Positions 1 through 12,374 are shown, counted from the first letter of the stretch. The stretch: DNA of 64,000 nt from Spirometra erinaceieuropaei (GCA_902702965.1 CACRXP010000676.1:279227-343226); one strand, 5' to 3'. Numbers and translations are program-made. The notes: generated by a model from the sequence alone, not told the origin.

Positions 1-310
1 TCACACGTAAAGCCTTGCCGGGGTTCACACGATGCCCTAAACCAATTACATACGTGAGAATGGCGCCGCTTATGCTCCTGGTTTGGCCTTTTGCCAAGCA
101 TGCGTGGAGGTGTTCTCATATTCTTGTGGATAGACGCCGGATCGTACGACCAAAATTACGTGCTCCACAAGAGCACGTGAAGGAATAGATGCACATTGAG
201 GTGGTCTGGGGTGACAACCTGCCCTCACCTTACTTACGAAAAATATATTTGGAATAGAATAATATTCGGATGCTTGCTGTAGGAAAGGTTCAAGCGACAG
301 CTTGATCAAG
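1..310 (-). mobile_element. Group B PLE nuclease fragment at window edge
   Basis: On the minus strand a frame broken by one stop gives the VHLFLHVLLWST / RTIRRLSTRIREHL series, matching the nuclease of the 42.5-kb copy; the end of the connector lies at about 300-240. It may continue to the left of the window. Confidence 0.68.
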
Positions 311-377
311 GCGTCTTTTTAGGAGTTAACTTGCAGCGTCCCGTTTACTAGGGACTTTAAGGAACAAGGTTTTCTTT

Positions 378-779
378 TTGGCAGTCGGTGTAGTGGGTTT
401 CACTGATCGTTCGTCCATGTTATTTGCAATAAACTTCTCTACAACAGTCCAAAGATCCCGCGGTGCTGAAGGCACTCAATGGGTACCCAAGTTCCAACGC
501 CAAGTTTTGGAGAGGAAGGTAATGGCTAAGTTAATCGGGGGCTGTGTTGTGAGAAACGAGCATCCAAACCACTTCTGGAGAGCGCTGTGGCGTTGTCGTG
601 CAGTTCTTACCACAGAGACCTTGAAAATATACGCTGAGAATCAACTGGAATGTACCCTCGTAAAGACAGATGCACTTGAGCGCCATGTGTGTCAATGCAC
701 AGCCATACTTGACACCCTGACAGATGACGAAAGACAAGAATTCCCGCGCCTGTTAGTTCCAGCATTTCTCTGGCATTAA
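378..779 (+). CDS. Unassigned open frame
   Basis: The 133-codon frame begins with TTG and no domain is recognised. A splice-like acceptor (TTTTTGGCAG at 375-384) and donor (AAG|GTAATG near 522) lie in it, so a part may be an exon of the main gene or of another gene; or it may be a transposon scrap beside the PLE at 1-310. Confidence 0.2.
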   Translation: MAVGVVGFTDRSSMLFAINFSTTVQRSRGAEGTQWVPKFQRQVLERKVMAKLIGGCVVRNEHPNHFWRALWRCRAVLTTETLKIYAENQLECTLVKTDALERHVCQCTAILDTLTDDERQEFPRLLVPAFLWH

Positions 780-1798
780 ACTGGTACCTTCAGGGTCAGT
801 TTTTCAGTAGCTACAAGTCGGCCTCCTGAGGTGCATGCTTAGGAGTTAAAGGGAACGACGACTAATAATGCCCATTGATGCTATTTTCACTTGAATTAGT
901 CTGAAAAACTTCAAACATGTAACAACGCCGAGGTCGTTGTACCCGTTGTTGCATTTAGCAGACCGAAATCACATCAGGCTTCAGATCTAGCCTGGAAAGC
1001 ATTCTAGAACCTCGTTTGATCAGCAGCAGTCTACTTGGACAAATTATTAATCCCATTATTAACCTCGCGCCTGATGTGAGGCCGCAAATGCTTTTTCGTA
1101 ACTCCTTCCGGAACTTCGGAGAGCGAACTGTGTGTTTTTAGACATGCCAGTTGTGCGCCCACTAGACTGCACCTGACTACAGGCAGGTATGCGCGAACTG
1201 TAACATTAATTATTTCACCAATAATGGCGGCAGTGTTGATGCCTCGACAAGGGCAGGCCACTAGTTACCATGATGGGCCAAGCTGATGTGTATGATTCAT
1301 CATGCCTGAACACGCACGCCCGAAATCTCTGTGGGAGCAATGACGTGCTGGTGAATCTCGGATACGAATCCCCCGGACACCCAGGCCGGCAACAGAGATG
1401 CCCTAACAGGATGATATTTAATCGTGACCTGCAACATCTACCGACACGGTTTCTGAAATGACCCTTGGCTGCTGGTTTGTGGCTTCAGAAGAGGAGCGGT
1501 GGTCGGTAAGTCCCACGCCCCTGTGACGTCAGTCGGCCTGGCCGAGGGGGGGGGGGAGCAGTTTGATAGGAAGCGAGGGAGGAGAAGGGAGGGAGAAAAT
1601 AGCTGATTGCGAGCACGTGTAACGGGCAACCATGTAAATGCTGACGCAACCACCGTCACCGGTGGCACCAGCATATGCGAACACACGTGAGTTCCGGAAA
1701 TGCTCGCGCGGGCGTATGTTTCAGTGATTTTATCAGTGCGGCTTCTTACAGATGCGGCGTAGGATCCAATGCTTACACAGAACCTCTTAAACCTCTTT
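780..1798. other. No gene seen; GC-rich stretch before the triplet tract
   Basis: Small frames have no recognisable content. A G-run and purine-rich patch occur near 1540-1600. Confidence 0.5.
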
Positions 1799-1993
1799 CC
1801 TTCTTCTTCTTCTTCTTCTTCTTCTTCTTCTTCTTCTTCTTCTTCTTCCACATCTTCTTCTTCTTCTTCTTCCATATCCTCTTCTTCTTCCACATCTTCT
1901 TCTTCTTCTTCCTCAACATCTTCTTCTTTTTCTTCTTCTTCTTCTTCTTCTTCTTCTTCTTCTTCCATATCTTTTTCTTTTTTTCTTCTTCCT
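1799..1993. repeat. TTC/GAA triplet tract
   Basis: About 195 bp, almost wholly TTC on the plus strand (GAA on the minus), with a few CATATC/CACATC breaks repeated in register. A CATCAT-rich stretch follows to 2070. The Ser-, Phe-, Glu- and Lys-rich frames across it are artefacts. Confidence 0.95.
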
Positions 1994-3299
1994 CTTCCAC
2001 ATCTTCTTCTTATGCCCGTCATCATCATAATTCTCACCACCATCATCACCGCCATCGTCATCTTCTTTTTTGCATTATTTTTAGTGGTAGCATTGGTGCT
2101 GTCTAATGTATCCTGATTACTGGGGTGAATATGTGCGATTCCATTTTGCCTTAGGGCAGTAGTCGAGAAGCCTCGTAGACGATAAAATAGTGACGAGCGG
2201 TCGAGATTAAAGTGGCTAAGACAGGTATTTGGATTATGATCGTCTGATAACTACAGCCAAGTCCTAACCGGTCACTTCAGCCTCTATTGCTTCTTCTCGT
2301 GCTACCCCATCTTCGCCGTAGTAACAATGTCTCTACTGTCCTCATACTCATCGTCATCAATCTACTTTTGTCTTCCTACTATGCATATTTAAGCGACATT
2401 AAAGGCACCCTCGTTACTCAAAAGGCAAAACACAAACTCTGATCTTGTGAATACCCTGTTACTCATGTAGCAGTTCAAATCCGCGTCCACGTTCATCAAG
2501 GGAAAAGTGAAGAAATGGCCAAATAGACTGCCCATTTTGTCCTGAGGGCGTCCATCGAGTCTTGAGTCTTGCATGTGGTTTTACTGGTAGACTGGCTTAG
2601 TGTAAATCCTGACAGTATGTGCTCCAGGAGCAGATCTGAGTCGACATCTGAAATTACGGGACTCCTACAGCCTCTGACCACTTTTCGGGGAGTCCGAACA
2701 TTTTCTGGATGCAGATGGAATCAGCGCTGTGGCGGGTGTTTAAGATATTGTGGCCGATTTTCGTCAAGATTTCAGCGTTTCATTTCATTTCTAAGTCCGC
2801 GCGGTCGTGTTGCCATCTTAGTGACCGTTTGACTAGCTATCGACCGCGGTTGGTTTCCTATTGTGACTTATTTAATTTTTATGCCCTTAGTGATGGCGGA
2901 TCAGCGGGTTATATCCAGGTTCAGGTCAGACGCAGTGTGCTCACCTGTCATTGAGGGGTTCTTTTTGTGGGGGAAGACACGCTCATGCCTCGGCGCAGTT
3001 CTCCCTCCACTGCTGATGAGTTGGTCTGCAGGCATCTTTCGTTGAAACTTTTACAGTACCCATCGTTTACAAAGCCAGTCCAGAAAAAGCAGTAGACTAC
3101 GCATACTGTCAATGGCCCACTCTGACTTACTTACATTCTTTGCTTCCCAAAGCCGTGGATTTGAAGGCTGCCAGTTGATGAGATAACACAGTCAGTCAGT
3201 CTGAAATGTTTCTTTCCTAATGTGATATCTGAGACATTCTCACCTAGCTCGGACCCTAGCCGTCCCCACGTTATTGGTTCTATGAGGACCTGGTCCGCC
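1994..3299. other. No gene recognised
   Basis: CATCAT-rich up to about 2070; the rest is unremarkable. Overlapping short frames at 2569-3045 show no domain. Confidence 0.45.
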
Positions 3300-3560
3300 G
3301 TGCGTGGCACGCGTAGACGATCTGTTTAAATTTGCCAGACGCTGCATCCCATCCCGCCTCCGGTCATCTAGGCCCTGTCATGACACGGGGCTCAGGTGGG
3401 TGGGGGGAAGGCAGCGTGCGAAAGTCCACTATAACTACAAACTAACTCGTGCGCAAATCACCGTCCCTGTGACCACCATTCTGAGGGACACGCGGTGGAC
3501 ATCACCGTTCGCAACAGTCGAGCCGTCGGTCGTTACTTTACCTGAGAACCTGCGTTGTGT
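3300..3560 (+). repeat. Dispersed repeat D (copy 1)
   Basis: Words GTGGCACGCGTAGAC, GACACGGGGCTCAGGTGGG and CGCAAATCACCGTCCCTG recur in order at 19.14, 54.03-54.34 and 54.88 kb. A frame of 89 codons in it looks incidental. Function unknown. Confidence 0.5.
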
Positions 3561-3633
3561 CAATGGACTTTAAAATATGGGGTAAGATGTGGTTTGGTAG
3601 CCCCACCTGATGGACAAAATACTGTTGGGTTTG

Positions 3634-3745
3634 GGGTTAAGGGCTAGGGGTTAGGGTTAAGGATTACGGTTGGGCTTTATGGTTAGAGGCTACGGTTTAG
3701 GATTAGGGGTTATAGTTAGGGACTAGGGTTAGGGTTGGGGGTTAG
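3634..3745. repeat. Degenerate TTAGGG-like tract 1
   Basis: A run of GGTTAG/GGGTTA variants (TTAGGGTTA occurs at several places) over about 110 bp. It is too degenerate for a telomere and not at an end. Confidence 0.7.
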
Positions 3746-6404
3746 CGCAATTATTTCTCGATCATTAAATGCACAACCACGCACTCGCAATAGCTTTTTT
3801 GCATACAAATGCTTGACCTCGTCGCCTGTGCGTTCCCCGTCCCCACCTATAAAAATTCCTATCCCCACCGGTCCCGTATGAGAGGTGACTGGGGTTTGTT
3901 TACTTCAGGTGGGGCTACAAAACCACATCCGACCGAATATGGCTATTTGTTAACTGTCACCCCTTCGTCCTTTTACTCGTACATCACTTAAATACAGTGG
4001 TGAACACTTGGGCTGATGTTTTTGCTAGGCCTTCTGAAGATTTTCAGTCGGACAATGTCCGTGAACGCAATGGGGCTAAAACTTTTTTCACAGTGTCCGA
4101 ACGCACGACCTTTAAAGCACAGCTTTTGAAAAAATCTCAAAAATCAGGAATCCAATATGTCCGTGTGTACGTTTCCTTTGCATACATATGCACATTGCTT
4201 TCACTTTAGCTACAAGTATACTGGAGATGCCTGACTGAGACGGCAACAGATTTTTCAGGCCTTATCAACGTTCATCATTTTCGTCGCTGAAAGAAAGAAA
4301 GCATAGCAAATTCATCTGCGATGAGCCAGCAAACAATCCGGACGTGAGTGCTCGCGGCACTGGCTAGACGACATCTCTATCCTGGCTACGCATTGGTCAA
4401 TCGTTGTTGTTGGGGCATGACTCTATTGGTCCAGGGAATTCTGTGGGGGCGGGAACAGGCCGGCGCGAAGGCCGGGGCACCGTCTGTCTTGGCGCAGTTT
4501 GTCCGTCCTGTGTCAACAACCCCACGGTGAGACCAGTCCTTAGGTCACACCTAGACGAGTGCGGGTGGCGCGGTCACCGTTGCTGAGGCCTGCGCTTTCA
4601 ACGATCATTGGGTGGCGTGATGATGCCGGGAACAGCCCCTCAGAATGCATCCTTTGGCCATTTGGAGGAAAGGGCAATGGTGCGGGCGTAATGCGACCAT
4701 GCGCCATGCAGGGGGGAGACATGCCTGCGACCTCAATGAATTTGCGCGCAGGGTGTGCGGTCATCTTGCTCGCCACCTCTACTGACATTATGTCCGTTTG
4801 AAGGAGTAACTGTTCCCCTCCGCACCTGTCCTCACTAGTCTCTAGGGCACAGCAGGGCAACTAGGCTACCATTTCGGCGTGCTGTCAGGAAAGATGATCG
4901 CGATGACCGAAGTGAGGGTTAGGATACATCAGAATTGGCTGTCCCAGATTAGGGTTCTGGACGATAGAGTAACGTAGTCAAGACATCTTTTTCAATATAC
5001 GTTACGATATATTTAGCGCTGAAATGACCTTAGGCGGTTGTTTTTCCCCTTTTGGGGTGACCGGTTGTCTGCATTTAAAATTTCTCCGGTATTTTCCCGG
5101 CATGAGAATATGTGTGGCCTTTGCAGTCCTGACGAAGTGAATGGCTCAAATCTTCACTGGCTCCACGGAAATGGGTTGAAAATTAAAAGAGGAAGTGGTC
5201 CGGCCCTCTTTGAACACTGCAGGCCACACCGTCCCTGACTTCTTTGATAAACCTCCGAAAAGCCAGCATATACAGAAGGAATAAAAAATGATTTTCCAGG
5301 CGTTGCTCGAAATCGGTACATACGAAACATCAACAGAAGAAATTTCCCGGCCTGTGCTACATGTGGGCTTTTGCAGAGACCTGTTATAGGCGAAAAGAAC
5401 GTAAAGCATTTTCTTTGCTGTGGCGTCCATCAAAGTGTACATTCAAATGGTAAAACGATTCCTACTGGCTCTGTATTCAAAGGAGATTTACGGCCGTCGC
5501 ATCTGTAGGCCTCCAACAAGAAGAGGGAGGATATAAGACTAAGATTAGTTTGGAAAGTAAGAACCCAGCTTGATTTTATTTGCAGGGATGAAGGCATCCG
5601 AGATCAATCTGTTGTAGATACCATAGGCAGGATTGCGCTGAAGGGGTAACCTATCCCTTAACTTTTGTCAGGCCAACAAGGACAGCGTAGAAATTGCATA
5701 CTTTGACGTTCCTCTAGCAGCTCTCGGGTGAAAAGTGTCATGCTGTTAATTCAGCGACCTTTACGAAATCCACACAAATTTCTGCGAAAATCGGGCCAAG
5801 ACCTTATAAACAATAAGGATTAAGAAGATACTCACGTACTTTTCTTGGAGCTGTCGATGTCCTTGCCAATGAGCACAAACGAAAGTTCGTTAAGTCGTGC
5901 TGAATTTGTCTTTTGTTATAACCTTTCCCAAGACAAGGAAATGAGTTTCGTAAAATCAGGAGATCATCATATGGGGATACTTGGGAGTTATTATTTCTAC
6001 GATACCAATTTTTTCCATTGGAATATACTAACCCGAGGTCAAAGCTAATTTCGGGAGAGAGTCAGAGTAAATGAGATCAACGTTAGGGAGAAGGACCCCA
6101 ATTAACTGTTAAAAAGACTGTGAATCGTGTGCTGATATATTTAGTTGCGAAAGTTAATTAAGTAAGGATGACTGGTAGTTGTATCCAAGTCCGGCGAAAC
6201 AAAGAACGGAGATCAACTGAGCATGAATTGAGGTGTAACGGAAACGTCTGCCAGGGAATGGGCTCAGTGGTTCGATGGCCAGGCATTCTTTCAAGATGGA
6301 ACACTATGGAATATCTAGCTGGATACCCTGTAGTCATACATTTATCATTTTTCTGTAGAGCATCGTTTTTGGCGCCAATCGTCTTCCCTGTTTTCCGGCA
6401 TTCT
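3746..6404. other. No gene recognised
   Basis: Includes a locally GC-rich block (4430-4760) with short frames on both strands that look incidental. No repeat of the other families was found. Confidence 0.4.
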
Positions 6405-6578
6405 ATCAGCTTACTGTCCGGCGTGCAGCCCTACCCGCAACCTCCCTCCATTACCACCATTTCCGTATACGAGATACATGGTATACTGACAGTTAATTGG
6501 GGTCCTTCGCCCTACCGTTGCCTCATTTTCTCCGACTCCTTCATGACATTAACTTTGGCCTCGGGTTCGTATACTAAA
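6405..6578 (+). CDS. Possible upstream FN3-like exon of the main gene
   Basis: A frame through this stretch reads like an FN3 A-B strand pair: a proline-rich lead (PYPQPPSITTISV), then HGILTVNWGPSP. A pyrimidine-rich tract ending in CAG at 6402-6404 could be the acceptor. No good donor in the phase required by the next exon (phase 1) is obvious; a weak GTTCGT within the frame near 6564 would fit, while better-looking sites near the stop at 6588 have other phases. It may be a real exon, a lost exon, or chance. Boundaries are approximate. Confidence 0.3.
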
Positions 6579-6589
6579 GTGCATAAGTG

Positions 6590-8040
6590 AAGCTGCGGAA
6601 CTGTTAGGATCGAATCGACCAATGGGAAGGTAGACAAACTGTTTGAATACACGGTCCCACTACTGACTGGTAGTTAGTAGTAAAACGGAAATGCAACAGG
6701 ACACGGAGTAACTTGAAGTTTCTGTTAAGTAGGACAAATCAGGATGCGCACCTCACAGGAGCGTACTTAGCACACGCAGACTATTGGGAACGTAGGCAAA
6801 CTATTTGAATGCGGAGGCTTGCTACTGATGGGCACTTAGTGATAAGGCGTAAATGCAACAGTTGGATGAATAAAACGCGACCGTCGGCCTTCGCTTTTAT
6901 TTGACAGCGGTTAGGGGAATAGAAAACGTGCTTTTTGCGACTGTCCAGTGCTCGGCCTGCAACATATAGGCCGCCTCCACCCGTGTGAGGTGACTTGTGC
7001 CTCCCCTCACTGGCAATTCTCAAAGAAGAGTTGGTTTGTCCTCTTTTGGTCCCGACAAGAAGGGCGATTACAAGGCGTCGACCTTGAATGGGTAGCCACA
7101 CCTCGTAGAATGAGCCGATACTTGGAGGTTTACGTCACTTCTCTGCACTGTTACCACGTGTTCGGCCGCTCACGTCCGGAGCAGTCTTCCAGTTTCTCCG
7201 ACGTATTTGCTTTTCCCGTGTCTATGCTGGATCCAGTGAACGATTCCAGACCTTCTTTGTCATGGCAGTGTGTTTTTGGTCACTTTTGATGACGTCTGAT
7301 GGTCATCTCTCACTCCATGTGAAGCGAGAATGCGATAGACGGCCTTAGCGACGTGTTTAGCGTACGAAATTACTCTTAAAAATTTTGTGCCGGTGTAATT
7401 TGGCCCCCTCATATATAAAGCGCAGAATTTTGTTCTGTGGACCACCCTTCGTTGCATAGCCTAATCATGGTTAGGCAGATTGTTCTAACAAATATGTTAC
7501 AGCAAAACTGATGGCTTGGAGCATATTTACTGTTCGTTTATAGCTATTCTACCAAAAAGATGAGGGTAACCAGCAGTGTCATCTTGTGCGCAACCATCAA
7601 CACCGTCACCGCAATATTTGCGGACACTTTGCATTTGGCTTTCGTGCAACCTGCCATAATGTCAATGATAATTTACATAAGTCGCAAATGTCAGTTCACA
7701 TGACACTTCAGTTAATTCCAAGGACATTAATGAGGTTCCGAGACTCCGCCGTCTTTTCTGGTACATACTCTAGTTTCTAACGTCAGTCTCTTAACTTCCT
7801 CAGAACTTAATGCGTGGACCTGGGGTAAATGACTCGCGGGAAAGTTTTTTTAAACTCGGCTTGAAACTTCATATGACTACTAGAGCTGACGTTCATCAGT
7901 TTTAGCAGAATTAGCTGCATAGTACTCAGAGTCTGTCAGTAGTTAGTCAGTAGTAGACGAATGCTGATTGACTTGCTCTAATTTATTTACGCAAAATTTT
8001 GCTGACAAGCAACATCTATGCTCCTCCAATTTGTCTCCAG
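6590..8040. other. No gene recognised
   Basis: Frames at 6781-7289 on both strands overlap in a more GC-rich block; none carries a motif I know. The pieces near 6650-6700 and 6790-6850 share short words (GACAAACTGTTTGAAT / GGCAAACTATTTGAAT; TACTGACTGGTAGTTAG / TACTGATGGGCACTTAG), a weak direct repeat. Confidence 0.4.
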
Positions 8041-8367
8041 TTAACTACCCGACCCTAAGGCTGAGAACCCAAAAGGAGAAGGATGGTTTCCGACTCGCCT
8101 GCTCCGTGGACAGCTGCATGGAGGACAAAGATGCCCTGAAAGGCAGTGCGACCCAAGTCTGCCAGCGGCCACCGGGCACACTGATGAGTTGCCAAGGCCT
8201 AGAGTTGGAACGTCTTCCACCGGCGCAAGAGCCTCTTGGCAGAAGTGATGAACACTCAGTGGTCCTCGTGAAGGAGGGTGAAGTTACCCCGCACTGGTCG
8301 GAGATATTACCGGACCTGCAGATCACTGACAGCTCACAGTCGAGTCCTGTGGTGAAAATACCCAAAA
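8041..8367 (+). CDS. Exon 1 of the recognised chain: N-terminal part of an Ig-like domain
   Basis: The acceptor follows a T-rich tract (TTTGTCTCCAG) and the donor is A|GTGAGT; entry and exit are both phase 1. The 108 full codons contain an Ig B-strand-like motif (GFRLACSV) followed by a long Cys- and Pro-containing stretch, and end with an E-strand-like LQITDSS. The second Ig cysteine is supplied by the next exon. It is not the true first exon, since no initiator or signal peptide is seen and the entry phase is 1. Confidence 0.68.
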
Positions 8368-10826
8368 GTGAGTGAACACTCTGGCTCTTGGGTAAAGGTG
8401 CTGCAAACCTTTAAGTAGTTGCCTCAAAAGCATAGAGCCGTATTTCTCCTGTGTAGGAGACTTCCAATTCCCGCACCCATGGTCAAAGTTCGCGGAACTA
8501 GTATATCGCGTCTAATCAAATGTAAACGTTTCAAAAGCTCTTTTCGTCACATCTACCCGTGGTTGCCATTAAAGTGATCTGCTTCCCACAGAAAGGAGAT
8601 TCATCGGATAAATCTATTGCTCAAACGGTGACGCAGCATTCATAATGTTTTGCTAAACTTCCACTTTTGCCTGATAATTATTTCTTCGTCTGTGGAATGA
8701 AGGCCTTTAGTATTAGTATTTTTAGTGGAATCCTGGTTTATTCTAGCAAAGCAAGCCGGCTTTTGGGCCGAAATCGAGTAAAGTTAAATCTGTTAATCAC
8801 GCCTGATCTTAATTCAAAAACCGGGCTTCTTGCTTCTTTCCCTATTTCGCGATTCGTCTGTCTAAATTCTCGCACAGTCGCCCTCCTTATGGTATGTATA
8901 ACTTCTCCAGCATTTCGCAGATACAAAACGGTGCAGAAAGCCAATTCAAGAACTTAACGGAATTAAGGCCATCATAAGTAGCGGTAATAACACAGATTAG
9001 TAAAATTACGTCTCAGCAGACAGAGATACATGCAAACGAGTGTCTTCTAAGAATTCTAAACGCGACAGGCGCTGAGAGAAAAATTCAGATTTATCCCGAA
9101 TATTCTAAGTGAATTTGGATGCCATTCGACGCCTCCCTTGTCGGCGTAACAGCAATCTATATTTGAAAGTGAGAAGATCGTCGAACAAACTGAGTTGCTT
9201 GGTGTAGTCAAGGAAGGGTTGGGGAGCCCCATTCCCAATTTGTCAACCCTAAATTTGAGGCATAAGGCGTAGCTGACGTGAGTTGTTTGTAGTGCCACTG
9301 CACAAGCATTCCTGTGCTGGCTCAGCGAATATGTATTTAAGCTATTTTATACACGTTAGTTTGATTCAAGCATTTCTGCTAAACCGTTTGCCAAAATTTT
9401 GTGAAACAATTTGAGGATGAAACGAGCGTAGGGGCAGCATAGGAAGGAGCCTTTTGGAAAAGGATATTTCACAGGGCCACAGAGGGTTGAACGAAGTAAT
9501 TTTAAAACGAAGGTTAAGTTAGGCCGCAATTAATAATTCCGAGTTTATCATACCTAACAACTGGAACAATAGTAAGAGGAAAACGTCGTGTCATTGTAAA
9601 CGATTAAATTATATTGTTGTTGGTTAATATAAAATCGCACCGAAAATTCTTCCCCATGACTCGGAACATTGTTGGAAGAAACTTCCTTCGACGGGTATTG
9701 ATCATCGAAACTTCTCCTAAAGCCTATAATAAACACAAATTAGGTTGCATGTGTTACCAACAGTTGTCGTTTCTTTGCCTGTCAAAGGTCGCTTGTTCGA
9801 GGAATGGGTGTGTCATCAGTGCAAAATGAAATGCGCTGTATCCTCCCTCCCCATCTATGCCCTGCTTAACCAGAACCCACATTTGCGTCGACTTCAGTGT
9901 ATATTCCAAAGCATTTCGTGCCAAACCCGCAGGAATAGGCGAAAGGTACTCAGGCATTTGGCCGGTAAAACGTTGACTACACTCTCCATGCTGCCGTCTT
10001 TCGGCTAATTCGTCTTCGACGATAAGCGTAGACAGTTAGACATCCTGAGAGCCTAAGTAAACCAGTGAAAATAAACTCAAACGCATCTGGCACAGATGAT
10101 TTCAGTTTGAGAGCGTAGAGGTGGGAAATATGATTTTACCTATTAATTCGATGTCATTCGGGCGAAGGGACTCTTGTTGCAACATTTGGAGTGGATCCTC
10201 ATCCATCAGATTGTAATTTGTAGTCCGTGTGCACAACGATTGAGTTCGTTGTCCTCAAATCCTGTTGTATTACGTTCTCCATTCTCTTCAGTTGATTTCT
10301 TCTCGTGCAATAATGTTGTCGTCGATTTTTTTCTGTTATCGTTTTCATCCTTTTGAGCCCATGTCCGTACACAGGACTAGATTTTGGCAAAAAAAACCAC
10401 TGCATAGCGGCTGCACCTATAGAAACGCGCACTTGCATAGTTGGATATAAAATTCATGCTTTCCACACTGTTACTTGTAGCCATCAACAGTCTGTGTTAC
10501 AGCAAAAATTCTAGGTGTTGGCCTTTCGTTTTTACTTCTATAATGCGTGGAAGTTGAAGGACTTAAACGAAAAGAAAAGATCGGTCCATGTCGAATTCCT
10601 CGCTGTTGAAGGAAACCACCGTCAAGCGGATGCATTGTACCCCGCGGTTTGTGGTCAGCCAACGAATTTTCGCAACGAGCGGAAATCTTCAATCAACTAC
10701 ATTTTGTGTACTGATTGAGAAAGTGCAACCCCATTACATCTACTTTCTCTTATAGAAGACAGTGGCTATATACAGGAGGTGACCTAACTCGTAAAATATA
10801 CCTACTGTAGCACAGTTTGCCAACCA
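8368..10826. other. Intron 1, left part: no feature recognised
   Basis: Frames at 8667-8957, 9056-9298 and 9745-10008 show no domain. A/T-rich, without clear members of the repeat families. Confidence 0.45.
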
Positions 10827-11680
10827 GTGCATACGAAAACGATAACAGAGACCAAATCCAACAGGCCTCAACTTTTGCCGGGCTCTTCCGTACGTGAAGT
10901 AGGCCCCGGAAGCTATCAGTCGTCTTCTCACTCCACTTGGAGTTGGGGTTGTAAGACCCGCAGGCGCCAAGTCATGAGGCCGAAAGACCCACTGCCACGA
11001 CAGGAAACGTCAGGAGTCGTTTACCGGATCTGGTGTAGTTGCGGACAAAGCAACTACGTCGGAGAAACTGGGAGAGTACTCCGGACGCGAAGTGCCAAGC
11101 TCGCAGCAGCAGTGAGGCGGGGAGACGCTGGCTCTCAGGTGGCGGTTCATTTGAAGGGACTCGGCCATATTTTCAAGTTTCAAGAAGCCGAAATCCTCGC
11201 AAAAGGTGATAACCGCGTGAGCCGCGAGCTGCTCGGGTCATGGTTTTCAGGTCAGCAATCCATCGACAAGTGCAATCACCTGCTAACATATTCTGTGCTC
11301 AGATTTTCCCTGGGCAGGGGAATCAGTCACGTGGGGAGGACGCGGGTGGTCACTAATTCCAGTGACAATGAGTCAATTTGCCGAGCAATCGTCACAACGG
11401 CATCCAAAGCGAATGACGAAATCGCGGCTATTAACGACTCGGGCGCGGACTGACAAATCATCAGCGCATCAATTACGACCCCAGCTGTGATTGTGAGAGC
11501 TGTTGATTAAAGTACGCATATGACACCACGGCAGTCACCTGATATATGTACTGTACTCCTTGTGCCACGACTACCCTTACCTTCGATTATCTCTGATGAT
11601 GGGTTCAATGAGAATCCGAAATATCAGGCAAATAATTTTCTTGTTCCAGTGATCGTGTCCTAGTCTTCCGAATCACTTAT
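10827..11680 (+). mobile_element. Group C PLE 3' end with nuclease and ribozyme-like tail
   Basis: The 208-codon frame at 10827-11453 contains GVVYRIWCSCGQSNYVGETG and RTRSAKLA of a GIY-YIG nuclease, then a C-terminal extension ending with RAIVTTASKANDEIAAIND. The RT part is absent. The tail carries a hammerhead-like motif at 11538-11628. A decayed relative at 34.05-34.51 kb shares the block from the arginine-rich lead to the nuclease end. Confidence 0.8.
11538..11628 (+). ncRNA. Hammerhead-ribozyme-like motif, group C PLE
   Basis: Core CTGATGA (11593-11599), stem II GGGTTC / GAATCC with loop AATGA (11601-11617), GAAA (11618-11621). Helix III may form between ATATCAGG (11621-11628) and its exact complement CCTGATAT (11538-11545), which would put an NUH site (ATA) after it. 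Stem I is long and not well paired. The layout would be a type III hammerhead. Confidence 0.5.
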
Positions 11681-12159
11681 CAATCTGGAACCAGCCCGTG
11701 TGCAACCATCAAAACACCAAACAAATAATAAACGACCTCTGCTGAAATGGGAGCGCAGAGCATGTATTACGGGTACCATTTCTCAAGAGAGATTGTAAGT
11801 GGTGAAAGCGCAAGAATTCGAGCCACAAGGACAGACTCAAATTTAGCATGTGCATAACGCCTGTACAGTCGGGGAACTGACTAAGTAGAACGGTTTGAAA
11901 ACGGCAGCATTCAAAAAATTGTTATTAACATACGCTTTAATAAAATATCCTCCAAGAATTAGTGTTATACGAAGTATGACATGAAATAAAGTGTGTAGTG
12001 TCCTGCCGCGGGTTTCAAGATCTTGTTGGGCAAAAGCAATGATTTTTTTTCGTTTTTGAACTGTTTAAAATACGGCTATTTCATCAAGGAGAATTTTGCG
12101 CGAGTTCGCTGGCAGAGATCTTGCACGAATACGAGTTTCAAAGACTTTACATATCGATG

Positions 12160-12345
12160 GGCAAGTTGAAGTGAAGTGTGCCGTATGGGCTCTCTATCTC
12201 AAGCCCAACTAGCAGCCGCACAGCAGCGCATGATATAGGCAGTGCGTATGCGGCTGCTGGTTGGGCTCGGGAGAGAGAGCCCGTAAGGCACAACGGAACG
12301 AGTGAGTTCCGTAAGAACGATCGTTGAGCGTCCCCTACCACTGTA
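12160..12345. repeat. Hairpin repeat next to a SINE
   Basis: Arms GCCGTATGGGCTCTCT... and its complement around GAGAGAGAGCCCGTAAGGCAC enclose AGCAGCCGCACAGC and its inverse GCGGCTGCTGG. The same family is found at 15.29, 39.09, 49.56 and 50.12 kb. Confidence 0.65.
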
Positions 12346-12374
12346 TATTCCCGATCGAAAACCGACAGGGCAAC

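Noticed and set aside
1438..2116. Long open frames rich in Glu, Lys, Ser or Phe on both strands
   Set aside because: They are translations of the TTC/GAA triplet tract in its different frames.
6781..7289. Overlapping 106- and 113-codon frames on opposite strands
   Set aside because: No recognisable domain; open only because the block is GC-richer with few stops.
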